A DNA stretch of 64,000 nt from Sphingomonas changnyeongensis (GCF_009913435.1 NZ_CP047895.1:2116501-2180500), one strand, 5' to 3'; numbered from the stretch's first letter, positions 43,930-54,239 are shown. A program made the numbers and translations. Notes: generated by a model from the letters alone, not told the origin.

Positions 43930-45096
43930 ATGACCGATATGATCGCAGTGATCGTCGCCGCCGGGCGCGGCGAACGCGCAGGCGGCGGCCTGCCCAAGCA
44001 ATATCGCGCGCTGGCGGGCCTACCGCTGATCGCCCATGCCCATGACAGCCTGATGCGCCATCCGCGCGTCGCGGGCGTCGTGCTCGTCGTGGCCGAGGGA
44101 GCGGAGGAGATGGCCCGCGCCGCGCTCGATGGCCGGCCGGTCCTGGCCATGGTCCCCGGCGGGGCGACGCGGCGGGCCTCGGTCGCAGCCGGGCTGGAGG
44201 CGGTGGCCGCGCTTGGGCACGGCGACCGGGTGCTGATCCATGACGCGGCCCGCCCGCTCATTCCCCGCGCCGTCATCGACCGGCTGGCCGCAGCGCTCGA
44301 CGATGCGGCGGGAGCGGTGCCGGTGCTGCCGGTCGCCGACACGCTCGCCCGCGGCGATCAGGGCGCGCTTGGCGACATCGTGCCGCGCGACGGGCTGCAG
44401 CGCGTCCAGACGCCGCAGGCCTTCCGGCTGGACGCGATCCTTGCCGCCCATCGCGGCTGGGCGGGCGGCGAGGAGCCGACCGACGACGCGCAGATGCTGC
44501 GCGCGCTGGGGGAGCCGGTCGCGCTGGTCGCGGGCGATCCGGTGCTCGACAAGATCACCCATCCCGCCGATTTCGACCGCGCCGAAACCTGGCTGGCGGC
44601 GGCGAGCAGCTGGCGGACCGGCATGGGCTATGACGTCCACCGGCTGGGCGACGGCCATCAGCTGTGGCTGGGCGGGATCAACATTCCCCATGCGCAGGGC
44701 CTGATCGGCCACTCTGATGCCGATGTCGCGCTGCACGCGCTGACCGACGCCGTGCTGGGCGCGATCGGCGACGGCGATATCGGCAGCCATTTCCCGCCCA
44801 GCGACCCGCAATGGCGCGGCGCGGCCTCGTCCCGCTTTCTCGAACATGCGGCGCTGCGCGTCGCGCGGGCCGGCGGACGGATCGAGCATGTCGACCTGAC
44901 GATCATCTGCGAGGCGCCCCGGATCGGCCCATATCGGGACGCCATCCGCGCGCACATCGCCGGGCTGTTGCGGCTTCCCGAAGGGCGGATTAGCGTCAAG
45001 GCAACGACCACGGAGCGGCTGGGCTTTACCGGCCGGGGCGAAGGCATTGCCGCCCAGGCCGTGGCCACAGTGCGGATCATCGAGGCTCTGGCATGA
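43930..45096 (+). CDS. ispDF: Bifunctional IspD/IspF (MEP pathway)
   Basis: Fusion of 388 residues. IspD (about 1-220) makes CDP-methylerythritol: [20 protein letters not shown] and [12 protein letters not shown]. IspF (about 225-388) makes MEc[35 protein letters not shown] and [18 protein letters not shown]. Fusions of this kind are typical of alphaproteobacteria. It is divergent from dusB. A 32-codon ORF follows before cinA. Confidence 0.96.
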   Translation: MTDMIAVIVAAGRGERAGGGLPKQYRALAGLPLIAHAHDSLMRHPRVAGVVLVVAEGAEEMARAALDGRPVLAMVPGGATRRASVAAGLEAVAALGHGDRVLIHDAARPLIPRAVIDRLAAALDDAAGAVPVLPVADTLARGDQGALGDIVPRDGLQRVQTPQAFRLDAILAAHRGWAGGEEPTDDAQMLRALGEPVALVAGDPVLDKITHPADFDRAETWLAAASSWRTGMGYDVHRLGDGHQLWLGGINIPHAQGLIGHSDADVALHALTDAVLGAIGDGDIGSHFPPSDPQWRGAASSRFLEHAALRVARAGGRIEHVDLTIICEAPRIGPYRDAIRAHIAGLLRLPEGRISVKATTTERLGFTGRGEGIAAQAVATVRIIEALA

Positions 45097-45187
45097 CCGG
45101 CGGCCGGCACCGCGTCGCCAGCCCCGCCGGGCGGTGCAACGCGGCTGCCGCAATGGCCGGTCAGCGCGGGCCCAGGGAGGTTTTGGA

Positions 45188-45715
45188 ATGACGGATTATC
45201 TGCTGCCCGAGGCGCTGCGCGAGGCCGCCCGCGCGGTCGTGGAGGCCAATCGCGCTGCCGGGCGGCGCATCGCGGTGGCCGAAAGCTGCACGGGCGGGCT
45301 GGTCAGCGCCGCGCTGACCGAGATTGCCGGCTCGTCCGACGTGTTCGAAACCAGCTTCGTCACCTATTCGAACGAGGCGAAGATGGACCTGCTGTCGGTC
45401 AGCCTCGACGTGCTTGAAACCTTTGGATCGGTGTCGGTCGCGGTTGCCTGGGCGATGGCGCAGGGTGCGCTCGCGCGGTCGCGCGCCGATGTCGCGGTGG
45501 CGATCACCGGCATTGCAGGGCCCGGCGGCGGCAGCGAGAAAAAGCCGGTCGGCACCGTGGTGTTCGCCCGCGCCGAGCGCGACGCAGCGCCCGATCAGGT
45601 CAAGGCCGAACGGCGCGAGTTCGGCGATCTTGGCCGGGGCGGGATCCGCCTTCAGGCGGCGTTGTGCGCGCTTGAACTGCTGATGCCCGAGGCGTCGGTC
45701 GCGCCCGGGGCGTAA
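45188..45715 (+). CDS. cinA: CinA C-terminal-domain amidase (NMN deamidase-like)
   Basis: 175-residue stand-alone CinA-C domain (PncC type), which hydrolyses nicotinamide mononucleotide. Motifs: RIAVAESCTGGLVSAALTE, FVTYSNEAKMDLL and ITGIAGPGGGSEKKPVGTV. ATG 45188 follows AGGGAGG eight bases upstream. Its last 64 bp overlap the convergent coq10-like gene on -. Confidence 0.92.
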   Translation: MTDYLLPEALREAARAVVEANRAAGRRIAVAESCTGGLVSAALTEIAGSSDVFETSFVTYSNEAKMDLLSVSLDVLETFGSVSVAVAWAMAQGALARSRADVAVAITGIAGPGGGSEKKPVGTVVFARAERDAAPDQVKAERREFGDLGRGGIRLQAALCALELLMPEASVAPGA

Positions 45716-46137
45716 AGCGCTGCGGCACGCGCTTCGAACGCGCCGATCATCTTGCGCAGCGCGGTATCGAACATCTGGCCGGCAATCGCCTCGAACAGCC
45801 GGTTGCGGAACGCGAAATCGACGGTGAAGTCGACCAGCGTTCCGCCCTGCCCGTCCGGGCGGAAGCCCCATTCATTGCTCAGATGCTTGAGCGGCCCGTC
45901 GAGGTAATCGACAGTGATCCGCGCCGGCCGCGTCTTGTGAACGCGGCTGGTGAAGCGTTCGCGCAGCGCCTTGAACCCGACGATCAGGTCGGCGACCATC
46001 TCGGTCTCGCTGTCCGAGCGCACCCGCACCGCCGCGACCCAGGGCAGAAACTCGCCATAGCGCGCGACATCGGCGACCAGGTCGAACATCTGCTCCGGCG
46101 AATAGGGCAGCTGCCGGGTCTCGCTGTGCCGCGGCAC
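45652..46137 (-). CDS. Coq10/RatA-like START-domain protein
   Basis: Small START/polyketide-cyclase fold protein (161 residues) of the Coq10/YfjG family. Motifs: YSPEQMFDLVADVARYGEFLPW and DYLDGPLKHLSNEW. It binds ubiquinone or lipids and supports respiration. Its 3' end overlaps cinA antisense by 64 bp. lipA begins five bases past its start on the same strand. Confidence 0.9.
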   Translation of the reverse strand: MPRHSETRQLPYSPEQMFDLVADVARYGEFLPWVAAVRVRSDSETEMVADLIVGFKALRERFTSRVHKTRPARITVDYLDGPLKHLSNEWGFRPDGQGGTLVDFTVDFAFRNRLFEAIAGQMFDTALRKMIGAFEARAAALYAPGATDASGISSSSAHNAA

Positions 46138-46142
46138 CGGGA

Positions 46143-47063
46143 TCAGCGCCCCAGACGCGCGTTGCGCGCCGCGCGCAGCCGCTCGAAATCCTCGCCGGCA
46201 TGGTAGCTCGACCGGGTGAGCGGCGACGAGGCGACGAGCAGAAAGCCCTTGGCGCGGGCGATCGCGGCATAGGCGTTGAACGCCTGCGGCGTCACGAACT
46301 CCGCCACCTTGGCATGGCGGGGCGTGGGCTGGAGATACTGGCCCATGGTCAGGAAATCGACATCGGCGGAGCGCATGTCGTCCATCACCTGATGCACCTC
46401 CAGCCGCTCCTCGCCCAGCCCGAGCATGATGCCCGATTTGGTGAAGATCGTCGGGTCGAGCCGCTTGACCTGTTCAAGCAGCCGCAGCGACGCATAATAG
46501 CGCGCGCCCGGCCGGATCGTCGGGTAGAGCCGCGGCACCGTTTCCAGATTGTGGTTATAGACATCGGGCCGCGCGGCGACGATCGCCTCGACCGCCGCCT
46601 CATGCTTGTTGCGGAAATCGGGCGTCAGGATCTCGATGGTGGTCGACGGCGTCGTGCGGCGCAGCGCCTCGATCACCTTGACGAACTGGCTGGCGCCGCC
46701 GTCCGGCAGATCGTCACGGTCGACCGAGGTGATGACGATGTGCTGCAGCCCCATTTCGGCGGCGGCATCGGCGACATGCTGCGGCTCCTTGGGATCGACG
46801 GCGCGCGGCATGCCGGTCTTGACGTTGCAGAACGCGCAGGCGCGCGTGCAGACATCGCCCAGGATCATCACCGTCGCGTGTTTCTTGGTCCAGCACTCAC
46901 CGATATTCGGGCAGGCGGCCTCTTCGCACACGGTCGCGAGATTGAGCCTGCGCATCAGCGCGCGGGTCTCGGCAAAGCCGGTGCTGGTCGGCGCCTTGAC
47001 GCGGATCCAGTCGGGCTTGCGGATGCGCGGCGCGCGCGGCTCGGTCGAAAGCGGTTCGGTCAT
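46143..47063 (-). CDS. lipA: Lipoyl synthase
   Basis: Radical SAM enzyme (306 residues) that inserts sulphur into octanoyl groups on lipoyl domains. Auxiliary cluster [13 protein letters not shown] and the SAM cluster [10 protein letters not shown] are both present, with [12 protein letters not shown] following. The length fits the family. It supplies lipoate to pyruvate and 2-oxoglutarate dehydrogenases. Confidence 0.96.
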   Translation of the reverse strand: MTEPLSTEPRAPRIRKPDWIRVKAPTSTGFAETRALMRRLNLATVCEEAACPNIGECWTKKHATVMILGDVCTRACAFCNVKTGMPRAVDPKEPQHVADAAAEMGLQHIVITSVDRDDLPDGGASQFVKVIEALRRTTPSTTIEILTPDFRNKHEAAVEAIVAARPDVYNHNLETVPRLYPTIRPGARYYASLRLLEQVKRLDPTIFTKSGIMLGLGEERLEVHQVMDDMRSADVDFLTMGQYLQPTPRHAKVAEFVTPQAFNAYAAIARAKGFLLVASSPLTRSSYHAGEDFERLRAARNARLGR

Positions 47064-47130
47064 GTGCGTGCAGATAGCGATCCGGTGGCGGCCTTGCCAC
47101 CCCCGCCGCGCGGCCTTAACCGCAACCGTG

Positions 47131-47778
47131 ATGAAACAGGGATTTGAGGCGCTGATCGCGGGCTATCGCCGGTTCCACGATTCCGGCTGGACCACGCAGC
47201 GCGAACGCTGGGCTGCCCTGTCGGCGGCGCAGGCGCCGCAGGTGATGGTCATTGCCTGTTCCGACAGCCGGGTGGACCCGGCGCAGATTTTCGACACCTC
47301 GCCCGGCGAGATGTTCGTGGTGCGCAACGTCGCCGCACTGGTGCCCCCGTTCGAGCGGGGCGGCGGACATCATGGCGTATCGGCGGCGCTCGAGTTTGCG
47401 GTCACCCAGCTTGAGGTGCGCGACATCGTGGTGATGGGGCACGGCGCTTGCGGCGGGGTGAGCGCCGCGCTCAGCCGCCGGTTCGAAGCGTCCGCACCCG
47501 GCGATGGCGGCTTCATCCATGACTGGATGGCATTGCTCGATCAGGCGCGGCAGCGCGTGATGGCCGAACATGGCGACGGGCCGGACGCGGTGGCGGCGCT
47601 GGAGCGCGAGAGCGTGCGCGTCAGCCTTGCCAATCTGCGCAGCTTCCCGTTCATCGCACCGCGCGAGGCGGCGGGCACGCTGCGCCTGCACGGCGCGATA
47701 TTTTCGATTGCCGACGGGCTTTTGAGCCTTCTCGACCCGGCTGACGGCAGCTTCGGGCCAGTAACGTCGGGCCAGTAA
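47131..47778 (+). CDS. Beta-carbonic anhydrase
   Basis: Zinc enzyme (215 residues) that interconverts CO2 and bicarbonate. Zinc ligands appear in [11 protein letters not shown] (Cys) and MGHGACGGV (His and Cys). ATG 47131 is adjacent to GTG 47128; both in frame. A 14-bp tandem duplication at the 3' end (47753-47780) changes the last residues from the likely SKQ to SGQ. Convergent with rpmE. Confidence 0.94.
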   Translation: MKQGFEALIAGYRRFHDSGWTTQRERWAALSAAQAPQVMVIACSDSRVDPAQIFDTSPGEMFVVRNVAALVPPFERGGGHHGVSAALEFAVTQLEVRDIVVMGHGACGGVSAALSRRFEASAPGDGGFIHDWMALLDQARQRVMAEHGDGPDAVAALERESVRVSLANLRSFPFIAPREAAGTLRLHGAIFSIADGLLSLLDPADGSFGPVTSGQ

Positions 47779-47780
47779 CG
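47753..47780. repeat. 14-bp tandem duplication at the carbonic anhydrase 3' end
   Basis: TCGGGCCAGTAACG is repeated head-to-tail. The stop codon lies in the second unit; a single copy would still give an open frame ending a few codons later. Confidence 0.85.
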
Positions 47781-47815
47781 TCGAAACAGTGATGGCCGCG
47801 GACTGATCCGGGCTG

Positions 47816-47851
47816 TTGCCGGCACCGCGCCGCGGGGCGCAGTGCCGGCAA
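47816..47851. terminator. Bidirectional hairpin terminator between carbonic anhydrase and rpmE
   Basis: TTGCCGGCAC pairs with GTGCCGGCAA, enclosing GCGCC-gcgg-GGCGC: 15 paired bases in all. It lies between two converging genes. A short A-run follows on +, and no long T-run, so termination may be partly structural. Confidence 0.7.
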
Positions 47852-47858
47852 ACCAAGC

Positions 47859-48089
47859 TTACTTCTTGCCGAGCGTGAGGCCGCCAAAGCGCTTGTTGAA
47901 GCGCGCGACCTGACCACCGGCGTCGAGCAGACGCTGGGTGCCGCCCGTCCAGGCCGGATGGGCCAGCGGGTCGATTTCGAGGACCATAGTGTCGCCTTCC
48001 TTGCCCCAGGTCGAGCGGGTCTCGTAGACGGTGCCGTCGGTCATCTGCACCTTGATCATGTGATAGTCGGGGTGGATGTTCTTCTTCAT
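47859..48089 (-). CDS. rpmE: 50S ribosomal protein L31
   Basis: Ribosomal protein of 76 residues with [15 protein letters not shown] and [17 protein letters not shown]. The zinc-binding cysteines of L31 type A are absent, so this is a Cys-free (C-) form. ATG 48089 is preferred to a 42-bp longer frame because GGAGC lies upstream. It may be co-transcribed with genes on -, beyond the hairpin 48141-48162. Confidence 0.94.
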   Translation of the reverse strand: MKKNIHPDYHMIKVQMTDGTVYETRSTWGKEGDTMVLEIDPLAHPAWTGGTQRLLDAGGQVARFNKRFGGLTLGKK

Positions 48090-48140
48090 GCGCCTTGCTC
48101 CGTCAGGGCTGGTTTCCGACCAGCCACGCAAATGGAAGGC

Positions 48141-48162
48141 GGGCCGGTAGCAGAACCGGCCC
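48141..48162 (-). terminator. Hairpin between fabZ and rpmE
   Basis: GGGCCGGT / ACCGGCCC, a perfect 8-bp stem with a 6-base loop, 30 bp past the fabZ stop. It may end the bamA-skp-fabZ transcript or act in the rpmE leader. Confidence 0.5.
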
Positions 48163-48191
48163 GGTGGTTCAACCGATCAGCATCGTCCCGC

Positions 48192-48659
48192 TCAGGCCGG
48201 CGCGTCCGCGATCATGGCGGTGAACGACGCCTCGGCCGCCAGCTCGCCATCGACCAGCGCACGGCCGGCGAACTTGCACACCCGCGCCCGCTTCTGGACG
48301 AAGCTGACCTCGAGACGCAGCAGCACGCCCGGTTCGACGGGCTTGCGGAACTTCGCATTCTCGATCGCCATGAAATAGACGAGCTTGCCGGTCCCCGCGA
48401 GGCCGAGCGTCTCGATCGCCAGCACGCCGGCCGCCTGGGCCAGCGCCTCGACGATCAGCACGCCCGGCATGATCGGGCGACCGGGGAAATGCCCCTGGAA
48501 GAACGGCTCGTTGAACGACACCGCCTTGATCGCCGCAATCGACTGGTCGGGGACCAGGCTTTCGACCCGGTCCACGAGCAGCATCGGATAGCGGTGCGGC
48601 AGCGCCGCGAGCACGCGGGTGATGTCCAGCGGCCCGCGTTCGACCGCCTCACCGTCCAT
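48192..48659 (-). CDS. fabZ: 3-hydroxyacyl-ACP dehydratase FabZ
   Basis: Hotdog-fold dehydratase (155 residues) of type II fatty-acid synthesis. The active site is [20 protein letters not shown] (His and Glu). The N-terminal [13 protein letters not shown] matches the family. The gene begins two bases past the skp stop in the bamA-skp-fabZ operon. Confidence 0.96.
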   Translation of the reverse strand: MDGEAVERGPLDITRVLAALPHRYPMLLVDRVESLVPDQSIAAIKAVSFNEPFFQGHFPGRPIMPGVLIVEALAQAAGVLAIETLGLAGTGKLVYFMAIENAKFRKPVEPGVLLRLEVSFVQKRARVCKFAGRALVDGELAAEASFTAMIADAPA

Positions 48660-48661
48660 GA

Positions 48662-49255
48662 TCAGCGGCCCTGGGGCTGCTGGGCCGGCTGCTGCGCCGG
48701 CTGCGGCAGCGGGGTCACGCTGACGCTGGGCAGCTGGGTGTTGAGCTGGGCGAGCACATCGTTGGTGATGTCGATCGCCGGGGCGACCGCCAGCACCGCA
48801 CCACGGTCGAGCACGACGCTCGCGCCGCGCGCGGCAAGCGTGCTGTCGATGATCGGCCCGAGGCGCGTGTTGATCTGCTGCAGCACATGCTGCTGGATCG
48901 ACCGCAGATTCTGCTCGCCGCGGTTAAGCTCCTCATTCGCCTGGTTCTGGCGGGTCTGGAGCGACTGGATCCGCTGCTGGAGCGCGGCGTCGGGCTGCTT
49001 GCCCTGCAGCGCCTGCACCTGGGTCTGCAGGGCCTGCGCCTCGGTCTGCAGCGGCGCGGCCAGCGTCTGCTGGCGCTGCTGCAGCTGCTGGACCTGCGCC
49101 TGCAGCTGGGTCTGGGCGGCGCGGCAGGCCGTGCATTCGCGCAGGATGCGGTCGGTGTCGACAACCGCGATGGTCGCGTTGGGCAGCTTCTGCGCGACGG
49201 CCGGGGCGGCGGACAGCGCGAGCGCGGCGAGCGCGATGGTGGTGAGCTTGGTCAT
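48662..49255 (-). CDS. skp: OmpH/Skp-like periplasmic chaperone
   Basis: Protein of 197 residues: Sec signal (1-21, [10 protein letters not shown]), then the jellyfish-like head and long Gln-rich coiled coil (about 45-120) that grips unfolded outer-membrane proteins. The tail is Pro/Gln-rich ([12 protein letters not shown]). The long Gln coil and low-complexity end are unusual. It overlaps the bamA stop. Confidence 0.88.
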   Translation of the reverse strand: MTKLTTIALAALALSAAPAVAQKLPNATIAVVDTDRILRECTACRAAQTQLQAQVQQLQQRQQTLAAPLQTEAQALQTQVQALQGKQPDAALQQRIQSLQTRQNQANEELNRGEQNLRSIQQHVLQQINTRLGPIIDSTLAARGASVVLDRGAVLAVAPAIDITNDVLAQLNTQLPSVSVTPLPQPAQQPAQQPQGR

Positions 49256-51888
49256 CAGAACTGGGTCCCTACGTTGAAAGTGATGAGCTGGGGATCGTCA
49301 CCCGGCTGGGTGACAAGCGCCTTGGCGATGTCGATGCGCAGCGGGCCGAACGGCGAGTTCCAGTTGACCCCGAAACCGGCCGACACGCGCGGCCTCCAGG
49401 TGTCGCCCAGGAACTGTTCGTCGAAGGCGGGCAGCGGGGTCGTGCCCGTCGGGCAGGCACCGCCGGCCGGCGGGAAGGTCAGCTGGCCGGTCGCGATGTT
49501 GCGGCACTTGGCCTTGATCACGCCATCGGCCGGATCGCGGAATGTCTCGCGCGAGGTGACCTGCGGACGCTTGACCCCGAACACCGAACCGATGTCGACG
49601 AACACCGAAGGGCGGATGCCCAGTTCCTGGATGCCCGAGCCGAGCGGCAGCGGCATCTCGATCTTGGCAAGATAATAAGCGCGACCGCCGAGCGAGTCGT
49701 CGGCGAGCAGTTCGCGCCGCCGGCCGATGATCGGCTCGCCCTGCTCATCGAGCTGATAGCGCAGCACGCGCGGACCGATGCCGCGGATCTCGAAGCCGCG
49801 GAACTGCGGCTGGCCGAGGAAGAAGCGGTCGATGATCCGCACCGGCTCGATCGCGTTGCCGTTCTCGTCGCGCAGGGTGCGGTTGAACGAGCGGATATAG
49901 CCGCCCTCAAAGCCGAAGTTCAGGACGAAGCCGCGGCCGAGATTGACATATTTGTCGGCGTTCAGGCGGCTGCGCAGATAACGGATGCTGCCGCCCAGGC
50001 CCGCAAAATCCTGGTTCCAGGTGATGCGGTTGCCGCGCGTCGGGCGGATGCCGTTATCGAGCGTCGAATACACGATCGAATAGCCGATCGACGACGTCGT
50101 CTGCTTGCCGATGGTGTCGCACAAGAAGCGCCCGGCCAGGAACGGATCGCAGCGCCCGCCGGTGAAGAAATCCTGCGCCAGCGACACATCGTCGATGCTG
50201 AAGTTGTAGCGCGCCTGGAACTGCATGAACTCGGTCAGCGGCACGCCGAGGCGCAGCTGGAACCCGGTCGACACCTGGCTGTAGGTGGTGTTGCGCTGAT
50301 TGCCGCCGATAAAGTTGAACTGGTTGAAATCGCGCCGGAAGATGTTGCCGCCCAGCGCGATGTTGCGATCGAGCAGATAGGGCTCGGTAAAGCCGAGCTC
50401 GACCGATTTGTTGAACTGCGAATAATTGACCGAGGCGCTGACCGACTGGCCGCGCCCGCGGAAATTGTTCTGCGAGATGCCGGCATTGACGATGAACCGC
50501 TCAAGGCTGGAAAAACCTGCCGACAGCGTCAGCTCGCCGGTCGGCTTTTCCTCCAGATTCGCCTCGAGCACGACCCGGTCCGGGCCGGAGCCCGGCTTCT
50601 GCTCGATCTCGAATTTTTCCTGGAAATAGCCGAGCGACTGGATGCGGTCCTTCGAACGCTTGACGAGGAAGGCGTTGAACGCATCGCCTTCCTGCAGGCG
50701 GAACTCGCGCCGGATCACCTTGTCCTGCGTGATGGTATTGCCGTTGATGTCGATGCGCTCGACATAGACGCGCGGCGTTTCGGCGACCTGGAAGGTCAGC
50801 TCCATCGTCCGCGTTTCGGCATCGCGGTTGAAGTTCGGTTCGACCTGCGCGAACGCATAGCCGAGCAGGCCCGCGGTCTCGCTGATCGAGTTGACCGTGT
50901 CTTCGACCTGCTTGGCGTTGTACCAGTCGCCCGCCTTCATCGGCAGCAGCGTCTTGACGAAATCCGGCTTGAAGTCGCGCAGCTCGCTTTCGACCTTCAC
51001 CTCGCCGAATTTATACCGCTCCCCTTCCTCGATCACATAGGTGATGATGAAGTCTTCCTTGTCCGGCGTCAGTTCGGCGACCGCCGACACGACGCGGAAA
51101 TCGGCATAGCCCTCGGTCAGGTAGAACTGCCGCAGCTTCTGCTGGTCATAGGCCAGCCGGTCGGGGTCATAGCTGGTGTTGGAGCTGAAGAAGCTGGTGA
51201 TGCGGGTCTGCTTCGTCGCCATTTCGCCGCGAAGGCGATCGGCGCTGAATTTGTCATTGCCGATGATGTTGATCTGCCGGACCTTGGATTTCGGCCCTTC
51301 GGAGATCGCATAGACGATATCGACCCGGTTCTGGTCGAGCATCACCATCTGCGGTTCGACGGTGGCGGCGAACCGACCCTGGCGACGATAGAGTTCGATG
51401 ATCCGGGCGACATCGGCGCGAACCTTCGACCGGGTGAAGATCTGCCGCGGCGCGAGGCGGATCTCCTTGAGGATCTTGTCCTCCTTCAGCCGCTTGTTGC
51501 CCTCGAACAGGATGCGGTTGATGACCGGGTTTTCCTTGACCTCGATGGTCACGACGCCGGCGGCGGTCTCGCGCACCGTCACGTCGGCGAACAGCTCGGT
51601 CTCGAACAGGTCCTTGATCGCCTGGTCGCCCGCTTCGGCGGTATAGAGCTGGCCCGGGCGCAGCTTCACATAGGAGCGCACCGTATCCGGCTCGATGCGC
51701 TGCGAACCGACGACATTGACCTGGGTGATGATGTCACCCTGCGGCGCGGGCACGAACGTCACCGGCGGCGGTGCCGGTGTGGCGGGCGCGCCCACCGTCT
51801 GCGCGACCGCGACGGACGGGCAGATGGTGCCCGCAAGCAGGGCCGCAACCGCGCGTCTGCCGAATGGATGAAATGCTGTCGCCGTCAC
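49255..51888 (-). CDS. bamA: Outer-membrane assembly factor BamA
   Basis: Beta-barrel assembly protein (877 residues). Signal peptide (about 1-30, GTICPSVAVAQ), five POTRA domains (first near residue 45, VVGSQRIEPDTVRSYV), then a 16-strand barrel ending FNVGTQF with a C-terminal Phe. Strands carry the usual aromatic girdle. It starts with GTG. It is the first gene of the bamA-skp-fabZ run. Confidence 0.96.
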   Translation of the reverse strand: MTATAFHPFGRRAVAALLAGTICPSVAVAQTVGAPATPAPPPVTFVPAPQGDIITQVNVVGSQRIEPDTVRSYVKLRPGQLYTAEAGDQAIKDLFETELFADVTVRETAAGVVTIEVKENPVINRILFEGNKRLKEDKILKEIRLAPRQIFTRSKVRADVARIIELYRRQGRFAATVEPQMVMLDQNRVDIVYAISEGPKSKVRQINIIGNDKFSADRLRGEMATKQTRITSFFSSNTSYDPDRLAYDQQKLRQFYLTEGYADFRVVSAVAELTPDKEDFIITYVIEEGERYKFGEVKVESELRDFKPDFVKTLLPMKAGDWYNAKQVEDTVNSISETAGLLGYAFAQVEPNFNRDAETRTMELTFQVAETPRVYVERIDINGNTITQDKVIRREFRLQEGDAFNAFLVKRSKDRIQSLGYFQEKFEIEQKPGSGPDRVVLEANLEEKPTGELTLSAGFSSLERFIVNAGISQNNFRGRGQSVSASVNYSQFNKSVELGFTEPYLLDRNIALGGNIFRRDFNQFNFIGGNQRNTTYSQVSTGFQLRLGVPLTEFMQFQARYNFSIDDVSLAQDFFTGGRCDPFLAGRFLCDTIGKQTTSSIGYSIVYSTLDNGIRPTRGNRITWNQDFAGLGGSIRYLRSRLNADKYVNLGRGFVLNFGFEGGYIRSFNRTLRDENGNAIEPVRIIDRFFLGQPQFRGFEIRGIGPRVLRYQLDEQGEPIIGRRRELLADDSLGGRAYYLAKIEMPLPLGSGIQELGIRPSVFVDIGSVFGVKRPQVTSRETFRDPADGVIKAKCRNIATGQLTFPPAGGACPTGTTPLPAFDEQFLGDTWRPRVSAGFGVNWNSPFGPLRIDIAKALVTQPGDDPQLITFNVGTQF

Positions 51889-51957
51889 CGAAATACCCTT
51901 GGACGAAAATGAAAGTCCCGCGCCCAGTGCGCGCCCTGCCCGATGGCGTTTAACCGA

Positions 51958-53082
51958 TCAACCCCGCCAGCCCCGCCAGAGCCCAAAAGCGGCCAGATCG
52001 TTGAACGTCACGAACAGCATCAGCGACAGCAGCAGCACCAGCCCGGAACGATAGGCCCATTGCTGCACCTCGGCACCGACCGGCTTTCTGCGCAGCGCCT
52101 CGATCCCGTAGAACAGCAGATGGCCGCCATCCAGCATCGGGACCGGCAACAGGTTGATGAAGCCAAGATTGATCGAAATCAGCGCGATCAGATAGGCGAG
52201 ACTGGTCAGCCCGGCACTCGCCGCCTCGCCCGAAAACTGCGCGATGCGCAGCGGCCCGCCCAGTTCGCTGACCGGCCGCAGCCCGGTGATGATCTGGCCG
52301 ATGCCATCGACCATGGTCCGCATGATGCCCAGTGTCTGATCGACCGCAACGCCCGGCGCCTCGACCAGCGAGACACGCTCCACGACCGGCGTCGGCGAGG
52401 TGATGCCCATGCGCCCGAACGCGTAACGATTGCCGAACCGGTCGGCCTTGTACTGCACGGCCGGGATCGCGGTGATGGTGCGCATGCGGCCGTCGCGTTC
52501 AACTTCGAAGCGGATCGGCACCGCCGGGCGTGCGATCACATATTCGGCGATATCGCCGAAATCATCGACAGCGCGCCCGTCGACGGTATGAATGCGGTCG
52601 CCGGCACGGATCCCCGCGCTGGCCGCCGCGCTGCCCGGCTGAACGGTGCCCGCGACGGGCGGGGTGCGGTTGACGCCGACCAGCATCGCAAACGCCGCCA
52701 GGATCATCACCGCGACGATGAAGTTGGCAACCGGCCCGGCGGCGACGATGATCGCCCGCTGCCACAGCGGCTTGGCCTGGAATGTCTGCGCCCGCTCCTC
52801 CGCCGGCAAGGCGAGCCAGGCGGGATCGGGTTCGCTGCCCGCATTGAGGTCACCCGCGAAGCGGACATAGCCGCCCAGCGGCAGCCAGCCAAAGGTCCAG
52901 CGCGTGCCGCGCCGGTCGGTCAGCCCGAACAGCTCGCGCCCGAAGCCGATCGCGAACACCTCCGCCTTCACGCCGAACAGCCGCCCGGCAAGATAATGGC
53001 CAAGCTCGTGCAGGAACACGAGCGGACCGATCACGCCGAGAAAGGCAAGGACCGTCAGCAGCACGCCGGGAGACTGGGTCAA
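51958..53082 (-). CDS. rseP: Site-2 protease RseP
   Basis: Zinc metalloprotease in the membrane (374 residues) for regulated intramembrane proteolysis. HELGHYLAG near residue 25, a PDZ domain in the middle, and NLLPVPMLDGGHLL near the end with the second zinc ligand. It starts with TTG 53082 in a TTGA overlap with dxr. It sits between dxr and bamA, as in most proteobacteria. Confidence 0.94.
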   Translation of the reverse strand: MTQSPGVLLTVLAFLGVIGPLVFLHELGHYLAGRLFGVKAEVFAIGFGRELFGLTDRRGTRWTFGWLPLGGYVRFAGDLNAGSEPDPAWLALPAEERAQTFQAKPLWQRAIIVAAGPVANFIVAVMILAAFAMLVGVNRTPPVAGTVQPGSAAASAGIRAGDRIHTVDGRAVDDFGDIAEYVIARPAVPIRFEVERDGRMRTITAIPAVQYKADRFGNRYAFGRMGITSPTPVVERVSLVEAPGVAVDQTLGIMRTMVDGIGQIITGLRPVSELGGPLRIAQFSGEAASAGLTSLAYLIALISINLGFINLLPVPMLDGGHLLFYGIEALRRKPVGAEVQQWAYRSGLVLLLSLMLFVTFNDLAAFGLWRGWRG

Positions 53083-54239
53083 TCGACAAACACCTTCATC
53101 GCGGCTTCTGCCTGCCTGCGCGCATCTTGATCGATGCTGAACACATCGTCGATCGATCGGGGCGCGGGCGGATCATAGCGGCCGAGCGTTTCCTCGACAA
53201 TTGCAGCGATGTCGAGAAAGCCGATCCGGCGGCCGAGAAACGCCGCCACCGCCACTTCATTGGCGGCATTGAGGATCGCCGGGCGCGCGCCGCAGGCGAT
53301 CACGGCTGCGCGGGCCAGCCGCAGCGCGGGGAAGCGGTCTTCGTCCGGTGCCTCGAACTCCAGCCGGCCGTGGCGCACAAGGTCCAGCCGCTCGGCACGC
53401 GTCGTCATCCGGTCGGGCCAGGCAAGCGTGTAAGCGATGGGCGTGCGCATGTCGGGCGTGCCCAGCTGCGCCAGCACCGACCCGTCGACATATTCGACCA
53501 TCGAATGGATGACCGACTGGGGATGGACGAGGATCTCGATCCGCTCGTGCGGCACCGGGAACAGCCGCGCCGCCTCGATCAGCTCCAGCCCCTTGTTCAT
53601 CATCGTCGCCGAATCGACCGAGATCTTGGCACCCATCGACCAGTTCGGATGGCGCACCGCCTCTTCGGGCGTGACCGACGCCATTTCGGCGCGCGAGCGC
53701 GACCGGAACGGCCCGCCGCTCGCCGTCAGCAGGATGCGTGCGATCCGGTCGGGCCGGTCATGGTCGAAACACTGCCAGATTGCATTATGTTCGGAATCAA
53801 CCGGCAGGATGCGTGCGCCGGTGCGCGCGGCGGCAGCCGTCATCAGCGCGCCCGCCGACACCAGAGCTTCCTTGTTGGCGAGCGCGACGACGCCCCCCGC
53901 CTCGATCGCCGCCATCACCGGCGGCAGGCCGGCACAGCCGACGATCGCCGCCATCGTCCAGTCGGCCCCGGCCCGCGCGGCATCGACCAGTGCCCCTGCC
54001 CCGGCCGCCGCCTCGATCCCCGATCCGGCAAGCGCGGCGCGCAGGTCCCCGAGCAGCGCCTCCTCGCCGATCACCGCGATCCGCGCGCCCGTGCGCCGCG
54101 CCGCCGCCGCCAGACCCTGCACGTCGCGATTGGCGGTCAGCGCGACCACCTCGAACCGCCCCGGTTCCTGTTCGACCAGATCAAGCGTCGATGTGCCGAT
54201 CGACCCGGTGGCCCCGAAAATCGAAATCTTCTTTGTCAT
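53079..54239 (-). CDS. dxr: 1-deoxy-D-xylulose 5-phosphate reductoisomerase
   Basis: MEP-pathway enzyme (386 residues) that makes MEP with NADPH. Nucleotide site GATGSIGTSTLDLV at the start, SEHNAIWQC and NWSMGAKISVDSATMMNKGLE-type metal/substrate region following. Overlaps cdsA and rseP. Together with ispDF it indicates a complete non-mevalonate route. Confidence 0.96.
   Translation of the reverse strand: MTKKISIFGATGSIGTSTLDLVEQEPGRFEVVALTANRDVQGLAAAARRTGARIAVIGEEALLGDLRAALAGSGIEAAAGAGALVDAARAGADWTMAAIVGCAGLPPVMAAIEAGGVVALANKEALVSAGALMTAAAARTGARILPVDSEHNAIWQCFDHDRPDRIARILLTASGGPFRSRSRAEMASVTPEEAVRHPNWSMGAKISVDSATMMNKGLELIEAARLFPVPHERIEILVHPQSVIHSMVEYVDGSVLAQLGTPDMRTPIAYTLAWPDRMTTRAERLDLVRHGRLEFEAPDEDRFPALRLARAAVIACGARPAILNAANEVAVAAFLGRRIGFLDIAAIVEETLGRYDPPAPRSIDDVFSIDQDARRQAEAAMKVFVD

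Noticed and set aside
45093..45190. 32-codon ORF between ispDF and cinA
   Set aside because: The ATGA overlap is suggestive, but the sequence is low-complexity and short, without a domain.
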